64,000 nt of DNA from Actinocorallia populi (GCF_002995495.1 NZ_PVZV01000003.1:62001-126000), one strand, 5' to 3'; counted from the first letter of the stretch, positions 41,589-50,397 are shown. The notes: a model not told the origin generated them from the letters alone. Numbers and translations: made by a program.

Positions 41589-42335
41589 GTGCCCCTCATC
41601 CCGCTCTCCGCGCCCGCCATGGAGCCCGTCCACGGGTTCAACTCCTACAGCCTGGCGATCCTGCTGCACATCGTGCTCTTCGTCTACTGGCTCGGCAGCG
41701 ACATCGGCGTCTTCTACTCCAGCAGGTTCATCCTCCGCTCCGAGCTGCCCGTCCCGGCCCGCTCGGTCGCGACCAAGATCATGCACGCCGTGGACATGGC
41801 GCCGCGGATCTGCCTCGTGCTCTTCCTGCCCAGCGGCGTGACGCTCATGGCGCTGAGCCCGTTCGGCGACGGCGTCTTCCCCGGCTGGCTGGTCGCCCTG
41901 ACCTGGGTCGGCTCGCTGGCCTGGCTGGCCCTGGTCGTCTACGACTACACCCGCGGCGCCACCCCGTTCGGCAGGGCGGTGCAGCGGCTCGACCTGATCG
42001 TCCGCTACGGCCTGGGCGCCGGGCTGCTCGCCGTCTCCGGCTACGTCCTCCTCAGCGCCGAACCGTTCGGCGTCACCACCAACCCCAAGTGGCTGGCCGC
42101 CAAGGTCGCCGCGTACGCCCTGTGCATCCTGTGCGGCGTGATGATCCGCCGCCGGCTCGCCCCCTTCGGCCCCGCCTTCGGCAGGCTGGTGAGCGAGGGC
42201 TCCAGCCCCGAGGTCGAGCAGCAGATCAAGCACTCCGTGCGCTCCTGCCTGCCCTACGTCTACTCCATCTGGTTCCTGGTCCTCCTCGCCGCCTTCCTCG
42301 GCGTCGTCAAGCCCGGCACCACCGCCTTCGGCTGA
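41589..42335 (+). CDS. Seven/eight-helix membrane protein, unknown function
   Basis: 248 residues from GTG 41589 (CCGGAGC upstream); ATG 41619 is an alternative. Helices at about 20-42 (YSLAILLHIVLFVYWLGSDIGVF), 72-92, 98-120, 132-152, 162-180 and 215-237. Conserved-looking polar positions inside helices, His in LLHIVLF and KIMHAVDMAPR, could ligate heme b (inference). I do not recognise a named family. It ends at a strong terminator and may be co-transcribed with the bicupin. Confidence 0.6.
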   Translation: MPLIPLSAPAMEPVHGFNSYSLAILLHIVLFVYWLGSDIGVFYSSRFILRSELPVPARSVATKIMHAVDMAPRICLVLFLPSGVTLMALSPFGDGVFPGWLVALTWVGSLAWLALVVYDYTRGATPFGRAVQRLDLIVRYGLGAGLLAVSGYVLLSAEPFGVTTNPKWLAAKVAAYALCILCGVMIRRRLAPFGPAFGRLVSEGSSPEVEQQIKHSVRSCLPYVYSIWFLVLLAAFLGVVKPGTTAFG

Positions 42336-42350
42336 CCCGACCGCCCGCCA

Positions 42351-42382
42351 GGGGCGGAGGAGCGAACCCGCTCCTCCGCCCC
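42351..42382. terminator. Hairpin terminator after the bicupin/membrane protein unit
   Basis: Perfect 13-bp arms GGGGCGGAGGAGC and GCTCCTCCGCCCC, 6-nt loop, followed by TCTTCCGTT. The 348-base gap 42336-42683 holds this and a second terminator and no gene that I can support. Confidence 0.8.
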
Positions 42383-42585
42383 TCTTCCGTTCCCCCACCA
42401 CCCCGACCAGAACGCCACAAGACCGACAGAACGCCGTATCACGAACCGCGCGACAGACGCCGTGGAGCGAGACAGGCGGACGGTCCCACCGCAGGACACG
42501 CTGGAGGCGGGAGGAGAGGGCAGCGAGGCCGGGCGGGGCGGCGGGTGGTTTCGGCCGGGGTGGTCGTGGGGCCTCTTTCGACGCG

Positions 42586-42626
42586 AAAGGCATGGCGGGC
42601 GACGTTCGGTCGTCCGCCATGCCTCT
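42586..42626. terminator. Long hairpin terminator of the branched-chain ABC operon
   Basis: Arms AAAGGCATGGCGGGCGAC and GTCGTCCGCCATGCCTCTTT form a 15-bp stem with one G-T pair and flanking A and T runs, which makes it a terminator in both directions. Lies 58 bases past the LivF stop. Confidence 0.8.
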
Positions 42627-42683
42627 TTCCGGTCGCGGCCGGGGGTGCGCGCCCGTCTTTGCGGGCGGGTCAGGGGTGGGTGG

Positions 42684-43421
42684 TCAGGCGTTCTCCTGCC
42701 GGAGGCGGCCGAGGTAGGCGGCCTGGACGCGGGGGTCGTCCCGCAGTTGCGCGGCGGTCCCCTCGACGGCGACCTTGCCCCGCTCCAGCACGTATCCGCG
42801 GTCGGCGAGGCGGAGCGCGGTGCCGGCCTGCTGCTCCACGAGCAGGACGGTCAGGCCGCGTTCGGCGTGCAGCCGCCTGAGGTAGCCGAACAGCTCGGCG
42901 ACCTTGAGCGGGGCCAGGCCGAGGGACGGCTCGTCCAGCATGAGGAGCCGGGGCTCGGCCATCAGGGCGCGGGCGACGGCGAGCATCTGCGCCTCGCCCC
43001 CCGACAGGGTGCCCGCGAGCTGGGAGCCCCGCTCGGCGAGCCGCGGGAAGATCTCCAGCAGCTCGCCGCGCCTGCGCTCGCTCTCGGCGCGGCGGCGCCG
43101 GGTCGGGAAGCCGCCGAGGGCGAGGTTCTCCAGGACCGTGTGGTCGGGGAAGATCTGCCTGCCCTCGGGCACGTGGCCGAGCCCGAGTCCGGGCCGGCGC
43201 CAGCCCGGCACCCTCGCCAGGTCCCGCCCGGCGAACCTGACCTGCCCGGCGCTCGGCTTGAGCAGGCCGGACACGGTCTTCATCGTCGTGGTCTTGCCCG
43301 CCCCGTTGGGGCCGAGCAGCACCACGAACTCGCCCTCGTCCACCCGCAGGTCGAGCCCGTCGAGGGCGCGCACGCCCCCGTAGCCCGCGGTCAGCCCGGA
43401 CAGTTCCAGCAGCGCGCTCAC
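42684..43421 (-). CDS. livF: Branched-chain amino acid-type ABC ATPase, LivF-like
   Basis: 245 residues from GTG 43421 (GGAGGAG upstream), overlapping the previous stop as GTGA. Walker A GPNGAGKTTT, signature LSGGEAQM, Walker B LLMLDEPSLGLAP, and the LivF-type ending VQAAYLG. Second ATPase of the importer. In actinomycete catabolic clusters such HAAT-family importers often carry aromatic or other organic acids rather than amino acids. Confidence 0.92.
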   Translation of the reverse strand: MSALLELSGLTAGYGGVRALDGLDLRVDEGEFVVLLGPNGAGKTTTMKTVSGLLKPSAGQVRFAGRDLARVPGWRRPGLGLGHVPEGRQIFPDHTVLENLALGGFPTRRRRAESERRRGELLEIFPRLAERGSQLAGTLSGGEAQMLAVARALMAEPRLLMLDEPSLGLAPLKVAELFGYLRRLHAERGLTVLLVEQQAGTALRLADRGYVLERGKVAVEGTAAQLRDDPRVQAAYLGRLRQENA

Positions 43422-45307
43422 GATGTCTCCTCCTCCACCAGGTCGGGCCGTCCGAGGTAGGCCTCCAGGACCGCCGCCGAACCGCGCACCCTCTCGGGAT
43501 CGCCGCGCTCGATCACCTTGCCGCTCTCCAGGACGGTGAGCTCGTCGCAGAGCCCCATGACGAAGTCGACGTTGTGCTCGATGAGCACGACGGCGAGCCC
43601 GCGTTCGCGCAGCACCCGGCACAGCCGTCCGAGGGCGTCGAGCTCCTCGGACGTCAGGCCGGTGGCCGGCTCGTCCAGGATGAGCACCTTCGGCCTGCTG
43701 GCCACCGCGCGCACCACTTCCAGGAGCCGCTTCTGGCCGTGCGACAGGGAGGACGCCAGCCAGTCGGCGCGGCCCGCGAGCCCGGCGAAGGCGAGCAGCT
43801 CCCTGGCCTCTTCGCGCTCCCTGCGGTCCTGGCGCCGGTAGGCGGGCGACCGCAGGACCGCGCCGAGCCAGGAGTAGCTCTCCTGCATGCGCATGCCGGT
43901 GAGGACGTTGTCCAGGACGCTGACCCGTTCGAAGAGGTGCGGGACCTGGAACACCCGGGTCACCCCCGCGCGCGCGACGCCGTGGGCGGCGGACGGCGCC
44001 TCCTGGCCGAAGACCTCCACCCGCCCGGCGTCGATGCGGTGGTAGCGGGTCAGGCAGGAGACGAGCGTGGACTTCCCCGACCCGTTGGGGCCGATGATCC
44101 CGTGGACGGTGCCGGGCATGATCCGGATGTCGACGCCGTCGAGGGCGTGCACCCCGCCGAAGTGCTTCACGATGCCGGCGCCTTCGAGCGCCGCCGTCCC
44201 CCCGGGGACGTCGCGCACCCGCGGCACCACGTCGGGCACCACGTCGGGGAGCTCCTCGTCCTCCAGCTCGGGCAGCCTGTCCCGGCCGAGCCGGGAGGCC
44301 TTCCAGCTGCCCACGAGCCCCTGGGGGATCAGCATCATCGACACCAGCAGCAGCAGGCCGAGCACCAGGGTGGTGTACCGCGCCTGGTCCTTGATCAGCT
44401 CGACGAGCACCGCGATGATGCCGACGCCGATGACCGGGCCGACCAGGGTGGAGATGCCGCCGAGGAACAGGCCGACGAAGAAGATGATGCCGTTGTCGAG
44501 CAGGCCGACGTCGGGGTTGATGAAGCCGAGCTGCAGCGCGTACAGCGCGCCGGACAGGCCCGCCATGCCGCCGCAGACGCCGAAGAGCAGGAGCTTGGCG
44601 CGGGAGGGCGCGATGCCCATCGCGGAGGCGGTGTCGGAGGACTCGCGCACCGCCATCGAGGCGCGGCCGACGCCGCTGCGCACGAGGTTGCGCTGCAGCA
44701 CGTACATCAGGGCGAGGCAGGCGAGCACCACGTAGTAGAACGCCGTCTTGGACATGACCTCACCGCCGGACCCGGGGGCGATGCCGCTGATGCCGACGAT
44801 GCCGCCGGTGACCGGCTCCCACTCCCTGCCGACCTCGATGACGATCAGGTTGGCGGCCAGGGTGATCATGCCGAAGTACAGGTAGGTGGCCCGGAGGCTG
44901 ACCAGCAGCACCAGCACCGCGACGACGGTTCCCACCGCCACCGAGGCCACGAGGCCCAGCAGCCAGGAGCCGCTGACCTGGACCACCAGGTAGCCGGTGG
45001 CGTAGCCGCCGGCGAGCTGGAGTCCCGAGTGCATCATGGACAGCATCCCGCCGTACCCCATGGAGAGGTTCAGGGAGATGGTCAGGATGGCGCTGATCGC
45101 GGCGGAGGCGACGAGGCCGTTGTAGTACGCCGCGTTGTAGCTGTAGTAGTCGGTGATCATCGGCCAGGCGAGCAGCACCGCGACCGCGATGACCGCCAGG
45201 CCGCCCAGGACCGCGGTCCGGGCGCGGTGGTAGCCGGGCGAGTCGAGCACCGACCGCCGCGCCGCGCCGTCGCCGGCGCCGGGGACAGGAGAATCCGCCG
45301 TTGTCAT
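43418..45307 (-). CDS. Fused LivM permease-LivG ATPase
   Basis: 629 residues. Residues 1-355 are a LivM permease with about ten helices (ILTISLNLSMGYGGMLSMMHSG, YFGMITLAANLIVIEVGREW, SGALYALQLGFINPDVG). After a charged Pro/Asp-rich linker, residues 380-629 are a LivG ATPase: Walker A GPNGSGKST, signature variant LSHGQKRLLE, Walker B VLILDEPATGL, C-terminal VLEAYLG. Permease-ATPase fusions fix the stoichiometry of the complex. ATGA overlap with the LivH gene. Confidence 0.92.
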   Translation of the reverse strand: MTTADSPVPGAGDGAARRSVLDSPGYHRARTAVLGGLAVIAVAVLLAWPMITDYYSYNAAYYNGLVASAAISAILTISLNLSMGYGGMLSMMHSGLQLAGGYATGYLVVQVSGSWLLGLVASVAVGTVVAVLVLLVSLRATYLYFGMITLAANLIVIEVGREWEPVTGGIVGISGIAPGSGGEVMSKTAFYYVVLACLALMYVLQRNLVRSGVGRASMAVRESSDTASAMGIAPSRAKLLLFGVCGGMAGLSGALYALQLGFINPDVGLLDNGIIFFVGLFLGGISTLVGPVIGVGIIAVLVELIKDQARYTTLVLGLLLLVSMMLIPQGLVGSWKASRLGRDRLPELEDEELPDVVPDVVPRVRDVPGGTAALEGAGIVKHFGGVHALDGVDIRIMPGTVHGIIGPNGSGKSTLVSCLTRYHRIDAGRVEVFGQEAPSAAHGVARAGVTRVFQVPHLFERVSVLDNVLTGMRMQESYSWLGAVLRSPAYRRQDRREREEARELLAFAGLAGRADWLASSLSHGQKRLLEVVRAVASRPKVLILDEPATGLTSEELDALGRLCRVLRERGLAVVLIEHNVDFVMGLCDELTVLESGKVIERGDPERVRGSAAVLEAYLGRPDLVEEETS

Positions 45308-46176
45308 CAGTGCGCCTCCATGGGCTTGCCGAACAGGCCGGACGGGAACACGACCAGGATCACGGCGAGCGCCGCGAACACCGCGAAGTTGCCGACGGAG
45401 CCGCCGACCATGCTCCGGACGACGGTGTCGAGGACGCCGACGATCATTCCGCCGGCGAGCGCGCCGCGCGGGGAGCCGACGCCGCCGATCACCGCGGCGG
45501 TGAAGCCCTTGATGGTGAACAGCAGCCCGGCCGCGGGCGCCACGAAGATCACCGGTGCGGCGAGCATGCCCGCGATCGCGGTGATCACCGCGCCGATCAC
45601 GAAGGAGAGGCCGATGATGCGCTGGACCGGGATCCCCATGAGGACCGAGGTGTCGGTGTTGTGGGCGGTGGCCCGGATCGCCCGCCCGTAGGCGGAGCGC
45701 CGGAGGAAGAGGTCGTAGCCCGCCATCACGGCCAGGGCCACGGCGATCGCCAGCGCCTCCTGCCACTCCACGGTGACGCCCGCCACCTGGAAGCCGCCGT
45801 CGACGACGGGCCGCGGACGCAGGGCGTCCACGTCGAAGTAGGTGAGGTTGAACAGGGACTGGAAGATCAGGGCCGCCGCCAGCGTCGCGATGATCCACGC
45901 GTAACGCGAGCCGGACAGCCGGACCGGCAGCATGATCATGCGTTCCATGAGCAGGCCCATGAACGCGGCGAGGACGAGCGTGATGCCGATGGCCGCGGCC
46001 CAGCCCAGCTTCTCGAGCGCGACGATCTGATACGCGACCGCGGCGCCGAGGATCACGGCCTCCCCCTGCGCGAAGTTCATGATCCGAGTCGGCTGGAAGA
46101 CGATGGTCAGGGCGAGGGCGACCAGAGCGTACACGGAACCGGCGAACAGTCCATCGATGATCGCCTCAGGGCTCAT
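45307..46176 (-). CDS. livH: Branched-chain amino acid-type ABC permease, LivH-like
   Basis: 289 residues; ATG 46176 lies 8 bases after AAGGAG, better than GTG 46182. LivH features: GLFAGSVYALVALALTIVFQPTRIMNFAQGE split into helices 1-2, ATLAAALIFQSLFNL, RAIRATAHNTDTSVLMGI (EAA-like) and GSPRGALAGGMIVG. First gene of the three-gene importer operon; its binding proteins are encoded 6-8 kb away at 51920-54444. Confidence 0.92.
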   Translation of the reverse strand: MSPEAIIDGLFAGSVYALVALALTIVFQPTRIMNFAQGEAVILGAAVAYQIVALEKLGWAAAIGITLVLAAFMGLLMERMIMLPVRLSGSRYAWIIATLAAALIFQSLFNLTYFDVDALRPRPVVDGGFQVAGVTVEWQEALAIAVALAVMAGYDLFLRRSAYGRAIRATAHNTDTSVLMGIPVQRIIGLSFVIGAVITAIAGMLAAPVIFVAPAAGLLFTIKGFTAAVIGGVGSPRGALAGGMIVGVLDTVVRSMVGGSVGNFAVFAALAVILVVFPSGLFGKPMEAH

Positions 46177-46207
46177 CTGCACTGCTCCTTCGAGAAACGA
46201 AGATGGG

Positions 46208-46220
46208 CAAATCGTGTTCC
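46208..46220. promoter_or_regulatory. Degenerate operator-like half-site before livH
   Basis: CAAAT-CGT-GTTCC keeps only the GTTCC half of the shared palindrome. It lies between the livH -10 box and start, the same place as the full sites, so a weak site is possible. Confidence 0.25.
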
Positions 46221-46241
46221 GGATACCAGAACAGGATTGGA

Positions 46242-46284
46242 AACCTAGGCTCCCGTCCTCGCCGTGTCAATAGGTCTGATGTTT
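46242..46284 (-). promoter_or_regulatory. livH promoter with abutting AAACATCAGACC element
   Basis: Read on the minus strand: AAACATCAGACC (46273-46284), 2 bases, -35 TTGACA (46265-46270), 17-base spacer, -10 TAGGTT (46242-46247). Near-consensus housekeeping promoter. Confidence 0.7.
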
Positions 46285-46410
46285 ACATTGCCCTCGCTGG
46301 ACGACCGTTGTCGATAAAAGTCGGTGTGGATAGGGCAGGCCACCGGCCCGGTCGCCCCGCACCCGCGCACCGCGCGGATGGGAGGCGGTCCGGGCCGTTC
46401 CCGGCGGCCG

Positions 46411-47238
46411 TTACCCGCCTTCCGGAGCCACCCATCCCATCTGGGCCGACAGCCTTCGCGTGGAGTCGAGCAGCGCGTCCACGCACGCGTCGACCTCCTC
46501 GCGGAACCGCTCCAGCGGCCCGCAGACGCTGACGACCACCACGGGCCGGCCGTGGTGGTCGAAGACGGGGGCGGCCACGGAGGCCGCGCCCGACATGCGC
46601 TCGGCGAACGACTGCGCCCAGCCGCGCTCACGGATCTCCGCGAGCTCCTCGCGCAGCCTGGGGACGTCGTCGATCGTGCGGTCCGTCAACGGCTCCAGGC
46701 GGACCTCCGACAGGTAAGCCTCGATCTCCTCGTCGCCGAGGAAGGCCAGGAACGCCTTGGAGGAGCCTCCTGCGTGCAGGGGGTAGGGCACGCCGAGGGA
46801 GACGCTCATGATGACCTCGCGGGCGGGGGTCACCTGGTCGGCGTAGACCCGGGTCCGGCCGGTGCGCAGGGACAGGGTGGCCGTCTCGTCGGTGCGCTGG
46901 GAGAGCGTCACCAATTCGGGCGCCACGATATGCCGGACGTCCAGCCGGTCCAGGTAGGCCAGGCCGAGGCGCATGGCGCCGATTCCCAGCGAATAACGCC
47001 TGCTCACCGGATCGAGGGCGATGAGATGTCGGCCGCGCAACGAGGACAGAATCCGGTGCACGGCCGCCTTCGACATTCCAAGCGTTTCGGCTATCTCAGT
47101 CACCCCGAGTGTCGCCGCCGGGGTTTCGACGAAGTACATCAGCACGTCCACGGCCCGCTCGACGGTGGCGATCACCTGTCCGGTGTTCTCACGAACGGGG
47201 GGTTCGCCTGGCACGGCGCTGCGATTCTTCGTGGGCAT
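46411..47238 (-). CDS. IclR-family regulator of the catabolic island (inferred)
   Basis: 275 residues. wHTH about 25-85 (TEIAETLGMSKAAVHRILSSL), effector domain from about 95 (ATLSLRTGRTRVYADQVTP, GGSSKAFLAFLGDEEIEAYL, GAASVAAPVFDHHGRPVVVVSVCGP). Ends shortly before the right end of its gene with no extra domain. It is co-transcribed with the small gene at 47267-47617 (28-base gap), in front of which lies a GGAAC-N3-GTTCC-type site. It is the only regulator gene inside the 30-62 kb island, so it is the best candidate for binding all seven sites. Confidence 0.9.
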   Translation of the reverse strand: MPTKNRSAVPGEPPVRENTGQVIATVERAVDVLMYFVETPAATLGVTEIAETLGMSKAAVHRILSSLRGRHLIALDPVSRRYSLGIGAMRLGLAYLDRLDVRHIVAPELVTLSQRTDETATLSLRTGRTRVYADQVTPAREVIMSVSLGVPYPLHAGGSSKAFLAFLGDEEIEAYLSEVRLEPLTDRTIDDVPRLREELAEIRERGWAQSFAERMSGAASVAAPVFDHHGRPVVVVSVCGPLERFREEVDACVDALLDSTRRLSAQMGWVAPEGG

Positions 47239-47266
47239 GTCTTCCTCCGGAAGCGGCTACGTTGTG

Positions 47267-47617
47267 TCAACCATTTTGGTGTTGGAATCCCACCTTCACC
47301 GGAAGATCAGTGACAATTCTTGTATTGAGGAATTCCCACCACTCGTCCTGGCTGACCCGCTGGGCCTCCCAGGCGTCGTCGGTCTTCATCGCGGCCAGGG
47401 CCGAGCGGTACTCGCCCCAGCCCGCCTCGTCGTCGAAGGCGGCCCAGTTCTCCACGACGTACACGTCACCGATCACGCTGTAGTACCAGCGGACCTCCCG
47501 CACCATCGGAAGGTCACGGTAGAACCAGCGCTCCCGGTCCTCCAGCCAGTTCCAAAATCCCCGCATGTCGCCGCGGGCCCGCAAGCTGAGCTTCATCCGG
47601 TAGACGAGGTAGATCAT
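47267..47617 (-). CDS. Small dimeric alpha/beta-barrel-like protein, unknown function
   Basis: 116 residues. Pattern MIYLVYRMKLSLRARGDMRGFWNWLEDRERWF, VREVRWYYSVIGDVYVVENWAAFDDEAGW suggests one ferredoxin-like (ABM/Dabb-type) domain that would dimerise; such proteins include cofactor-free monooxygenases and polyketide-cyclase-like enzymes. The assignment is tentative. Aromatic content is high. First gene of the unit that ends with the IclR regulator. Confidence 0.55.
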   Translation of the reverse strand: MIYLVYRMKLSLRARGDMRGFWNWLEDRERWFYRDLPMVREVRWYYSVIGDVYVVENWAAFDDEAGWGEYRSALAAMKTDDAWEAQRVSQDEWWEFLNTRIVTDLPVKVGFQHQNG

Positions 47618-47670
47618 CGTCGCCCCTGCCTTCCCCTGGTGACCTGCACCACATGCTTGTTCCGCAGACA

Positions 47671-47683
47671 GTAACGCCGTTCC
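47671..47683. promoter_or_regulatory. GGAAC-N3-GTTCC operator, site 3
   Basis: GTAAC-GCC-GTTCC, one mismatch, 54 bases upstream of the start at 47617. It implies autoregulation of the IclR gene. Confidence 0.6.
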
Positions 47684-47708
47684 AAGAAATTGGGAAGCCC
47701 TGTCCGGA

Positions 47709-47725
47709 CGGGGCGAAACGCCCCG
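47709..47725. terminator. Small GC hairpin, terminator of the ChrR-cupin unit
   Basis: CGGGGCG-AAA-CGCCCCG, 24 bases beyond the minus-strand stop at 47750. Confidence 0.5.
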
Positions 47726-47749
47726 ATCCCCTGCGGCCTTCCCGGTCCC

Positions 47750-48325
47750 TCACCGGTCCCCGCGCCCCCAGCGGCGGACGAGGACGCGGCCGGGGAGCTC
47801 CGGCAGGGGTCCGCCGGACGGGACGTACGCCCAGGCCCTGGCGTCGAGAAAGGTCATGTCGAGACCTCCGGCTCCGGCCGGCCGGCCGGGGAGCTCCGCG
47901 AGGGAGCCGAGCAGTACCGAACGGCCGCCCCTTCCCGCCCGGCCGGGTGCGGGAGCGCCGTCCGCGACGCCGTCCCGCCAGCGCGGGGGCCCGGAGAACC
48001 AGGCGACGGCCAGGCAGCCGCCCGCACCCGCGGCGCTGGCCGCCCGGGTCGCCAGTCCGGGCAGGTAGGCGTGCGTGCCGGCGGGATGGTCGACACCGCT
48101 GACGGAGATCCGGCCATCGAGCACCGCGAACTCCTCGGCGCAGGTGTAATGGCCCGTCCCCGGCCTGGTCCAGGCCGGGGGGAAGCGCACCAGCGACACC
48201 GACGAGCCGGTGGCCTCGTCGGCGTGCAGCCGGACGAGCCGGACGGGGGCGGACGAGGCCGGCATGGCCACGTCGGCCCACGCGAGGCCGGGGGCGTCGA
48301 GGTCGACGACGCGGCCCGCCCCCAT
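47750..48325 (-). CDS. ChrR-like cupin protein
   Basis: 191 residues; the ATG at 48325 overlaps the upstream stop by one base (TGATG). One cupin core: SVSLVRFPPAWTRPGTGHYTCAEEFAVLDGRISVSG and HPAGTHAYLPG give the His/Glu ligand set (H in GTGHYT, E in AEEF, H in GTHAY). Resembles the C-terminal cupin of ChrR anti-sigma factors without the zinc-binding anti-sigma domain. Probably a small metal-dependent enzyme rather than a regulator. Co-transcribed with the DUF3598-like gene. Confidence 0.7.
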   Translation of the reverse strand: MGAGRVVDLDAPGLAWADVAMPASSAPVRLVRLHADEATGSSVSLVRFPPAWTRPGTGHYTCAEEFAVLDGRISVSGVDHPAGTHAYLPGLATRAASAAGAGGCLAVAWFSGPPRWRDGVADGAPAPGRAGRGGRSVLLGSLAELPGRPAGAGGLDMTFLDARAWAYVPSGGPLPELPGRVLVRRWGRGDR

Positions 48326-48777
48326 CAGTGCCAGGCCTCCGGCACTCCGCCGTGGACGCGGTGCTCCTCCACCACGGTGACCTGCTCCAGCCGCCCGTCG
48401 CGGAGCGTCTTCCAGATCCGCGACTTGTAGTCGTCGCCGGCGAAGGTGACCAGCTCGACCACCTCCAGGCCCGGCTCGGCCTTCCACCGGTAGGGGAACA
48501 GCAGGAAGCGCCCGTCCACGAGCCGGGCCTGCCCCTCGAAGCCGGTGGAGTCGAAGACGAGGTCGTCGTCGCCCTCGAACCTCGCCCGGAAGTCGAGCGC
48601 CTGCGGCTCGGCGTCCGGGCGCAGGTAGACGATCCGCTCGTACCAGAGGTCGCCCTCCAACCGGGTCTCCTGCCGGGAGGCGTAGGTCTCCAGCACCGTG
48701 CCGCCGGGTGTCAGGTGGGTGTAGACGCCCTCCCAGACCCCGGTGACGGAAGTGAGGCGCGCGCGCAGAGTGGTCAT
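48325..48777 (-). CDS. Small DUF3598-like protein (paralog B)
   Basis: 150 residues. Same pattern as paralogs A and C: GVWEGVYTHLTPGGTVLETYASRQE, LDFRARFEGDDDLVFDSTGF and C-terminal SRIWKTLRDGRLEQVTVVEEHRV. More diverged from A and C than they are from each other. The start codon lies 6 bases after a -10-like TAGGCT, so the mRNA may be leaderless. Divergent from paralog C. Confidence 0.68.
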   Translation of the reverse strand: MTTLRARLTSVTGVWEGVYTHLTPGGTVLETYASRQETRLEGDLWYERIVYLRPDAEPQALDFRARFEGDDDLVFDSTGFEGQARLVDGRFLLFPYRWKAEPGLEVVELVTFAGDDYKSRIWKTLRDGRLEQVTVVEEHRVHGGVPEAWH

Positions 48778-48783
48778 GCGCGG

Positions 48784-48813
48784 AGCCTAAAGGTCAGATG
48801 TTTGATGAATCAA
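48784..48813 (-). promoter_or_regulatory. Promoter of the paralog B/ChrR-cupin unit
   Basis: Minus strand: TTGATT (48808-48813), 18-base spacer, TAGGCT (48784-48789). The spacer contains AAACATCTGACC (48792-48803), one base different from the element before livH. Confidence 0.5.
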
Positions 48814-48841
48814 GCCTTGTCCACCCTTCATTCCCTCTAGC

Positions 48842-48854
48842 GGAACGTCGTTTC
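48842..48854. promoter_or_regulatory. GGAAC-N3-GTTCC operator, site 4
   Basis: GGAAC-GTC-GTTTC, one mismatch, 44 bases before the GTG start at 48899 and directly after a TAG-type -10 region (CTCTAGC). Confidence 0.65.
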
Positions 48855-48898
48855 ATTGTGCGACCCTGATGCCCGGCCCCGCAGAGAAGGAGCGACAC

Positions 48899-49354
48899 GT
48901 GAACATCCGCGAAGGCATGCCGCTGCTCGCCAGGCACGAGGGCGAGTGGGAGGGGACGTACACCCACGTGGACCGCGCGGGGAACGTCGTCGACCACCAC
49001 GCCTCCCACCTGAGCTGCACGTTCCCCGCCGAGCATCCGGACCGGTACGTGCAGGTCAACCGGTACCGGTGGGCGGACGGCCGGACGGAGGAGTACACCT
49101 TCCCCGGCGTCTACGACGGCGGGGAGCGCCTGCACTTCGACACCGAGCGCATCGAGGGCGTCACCTGGTGCCTGGACGCGAACACCGCCTACCTCACCTG
49201 GCGTTTCAAGGCTTCCGCCGAGGAGGTCGACCAGCGGCTGTTCGAGATGATCGTCCTCAGCGACGACGGCAACGACCGGACCCGCGTCTGGCAGTGGCTG
49301 GAGAACGGCGTCTGCGTGAAGCGCACCCTCATCAACGAGAAGCGCATCGCATGA
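48899..49354 (+). CDS. Small DUF3598-like protein (paralog C)
   Basis: 151 residues from GTG 48899 with GAGAAGGAG six bases upstream. Closely matches paralog A: GEWEGTYTHVDRAGNVVDHHASHLSC, RYRWADGRTEEYTFPG, HFDTERIEG, TAYLTWRF and RVWQWLENGVCVKRTLINEKRIA. No signal or membrane segment. Overlaps the MDR gene by ATGA, so it is co-translated with a reductase. Confidence 0.72.
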   Translation: MNIREGMPLLARHEGEWEGTYTHVDRAGNVVDHHASHLSCTFPAEHPDRYVQVNRYRWADGRTEEYTFPGVYDGGERLHFDTERIEGVTWCLDANTAYLTWRFKASAEEVDQRLFEMIVLSDDGNDRTRVWQWLENGVCVKRTLINEKRIA

Positions 49355-50346
49355 CCCTCCCCGCCGCGCAGCGCAGGATCGTCCTCGCCGGGCGCCCCTC
49401 CGGCGTCCCCCGCGAGGACGACTTCCGGATGGAGACGGCCGAGGTCCCGCGGCCCGGACCGGGAGAGGTTCTGGTCCGCACGGTCGACCTCTCCCTCGAC
49501 CCCTACGTCCGCGGCACCCTGACCGGCCGCGACCTGGGACACCCGCCGATCGCTCCCGGCGACCTGGTCCCGGGCAGGGCGATCGCCCGGGTCGTGGACT
49601 CGGGCGCGTGGGTCGTGGCCGAGACGGGCTGGCAGGAGTACGCCGCCGTCCCCTCCGCCGCCCTGAGCCCGCTGTCCGTGCCCCAGGGCGTGCCGCGCAC
49701 CGCCGTTCTCGGCGCCCTCGGCACCCCGGGCCTGACCGCCTACTCCACGGTCACCCGGATGTTGCGCCCCGCCGCCGGGGACACCGTCGTGGTGTCCTCG
49801 GCGACCGGCGGCGTCGGCGGCGTGGCCGGGCAGCTCGCCGCGCTCGCCGGAGCCCGCGCGGTCGCGATCGCCGGCGGGCCGGAGAAGTGCCGGATCGCGG
49901 TCGAGCACTTCGGCTACGCGGCGGCCGTGGACCGCCACGACCCCCGCTGGACCGAGGCCCTGGCCGCGGCCTGCCCGGACGGGGTGGACGGCTACCTGCA
50001 CATGGGCGGCGGCGCGGTGCTCGACGCCGTGATGGCACTGGTCGCGCCCGGCGGACGGGTCGTGCTGTGCGGGCTGCCCGAGAACTCCAACGAGGTGGGC
50101 ACCCCCGCCGTGCTGCCCGCAGGGCTCCTGATGCGGACCCGCGCGATCGTGTACGGATTCGTCGTCTACGACCACGAGGACCTGCGGCCCCGCTTCCTCC
50201 ACGAGGTCGGCGGGCTCCTGGCGGAGGGGCGGCTGCGCCTGCTGGAGGACGTCCACGAGGGCCTCGAGTCGGCTCCCGCGGCCTTCCGCGGGCTCATGTC
50301 CGGGGCGAACCTCGGCAAGACGGTCGTGCGCGTCGCGCACGAGTGA
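49351..50346 (+). CDS. MDR-family NADP-dependent oxidoreductase
   Basis: 331 residues. Zinc-free medium-chain reductase of the leukotriene B4 dehydrogenase/prostaglandin reductase type: VDLSLDPYVRGTL, GTPGLTAYSTVTRMLRPAAGDTVVVSSATGGVG (AxxGGxG cofactor loop), MGGGAVLDAVMALVAPGGRVVLCG. Typically reduces a C=C bond conjugated to a carbonyl. Downstream of DUF3598-like paralog C in one operon. Confidence 0.88.
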   Translation: MTLPAAQRRIVLAGRPSGVPREDDFRMETAEVPRPGPGEVLVRTVDLSLDPYVRGTLTGRDLGHPPIAPGDLVPGRAIARVVDSGAWVVAETGWQEYAAVPSAALSPLSVPQGVPRTAVLGALGTPGLTAYSTVTRMLRPAAGDTVVVSSATGGVGGVAGQLAALAGARAVAIAGGPEKCRIAVEHFGYAAAVDRHDPRWTEALAAACPDGVDGYLHMGGGAVLDAVMALVAPGGRVVLCGLPENSNEVGTPAVLPAGLLMRTRAIVYGFVVYDHEDLRPRFLHEVGGLLAEGRLRLLEDVHEGLESAPAAFRGLMSGANLGKTVVRVAHE

Positions 50347-50368
50347 CCCGGCCGTCCTCATCCTGACG

Positions 50369-50397
50369 CATCAGACCGTGAAGTCACAGGTCAGACC
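50369..50397 (+). promoter_or_regulatory. Two TCAGACC elements before the SnoaL-like gene
   Basis: CATCAGACC (50369-50377) and GGTCAGACC (50389-50397), spaced 20 bases apart, in the 105-base gap before 50452. They match the core of the AAACATCAGACC element but lack a GGAAC-N3-GTTCC site and a clear promoter. Confidence 0.35.
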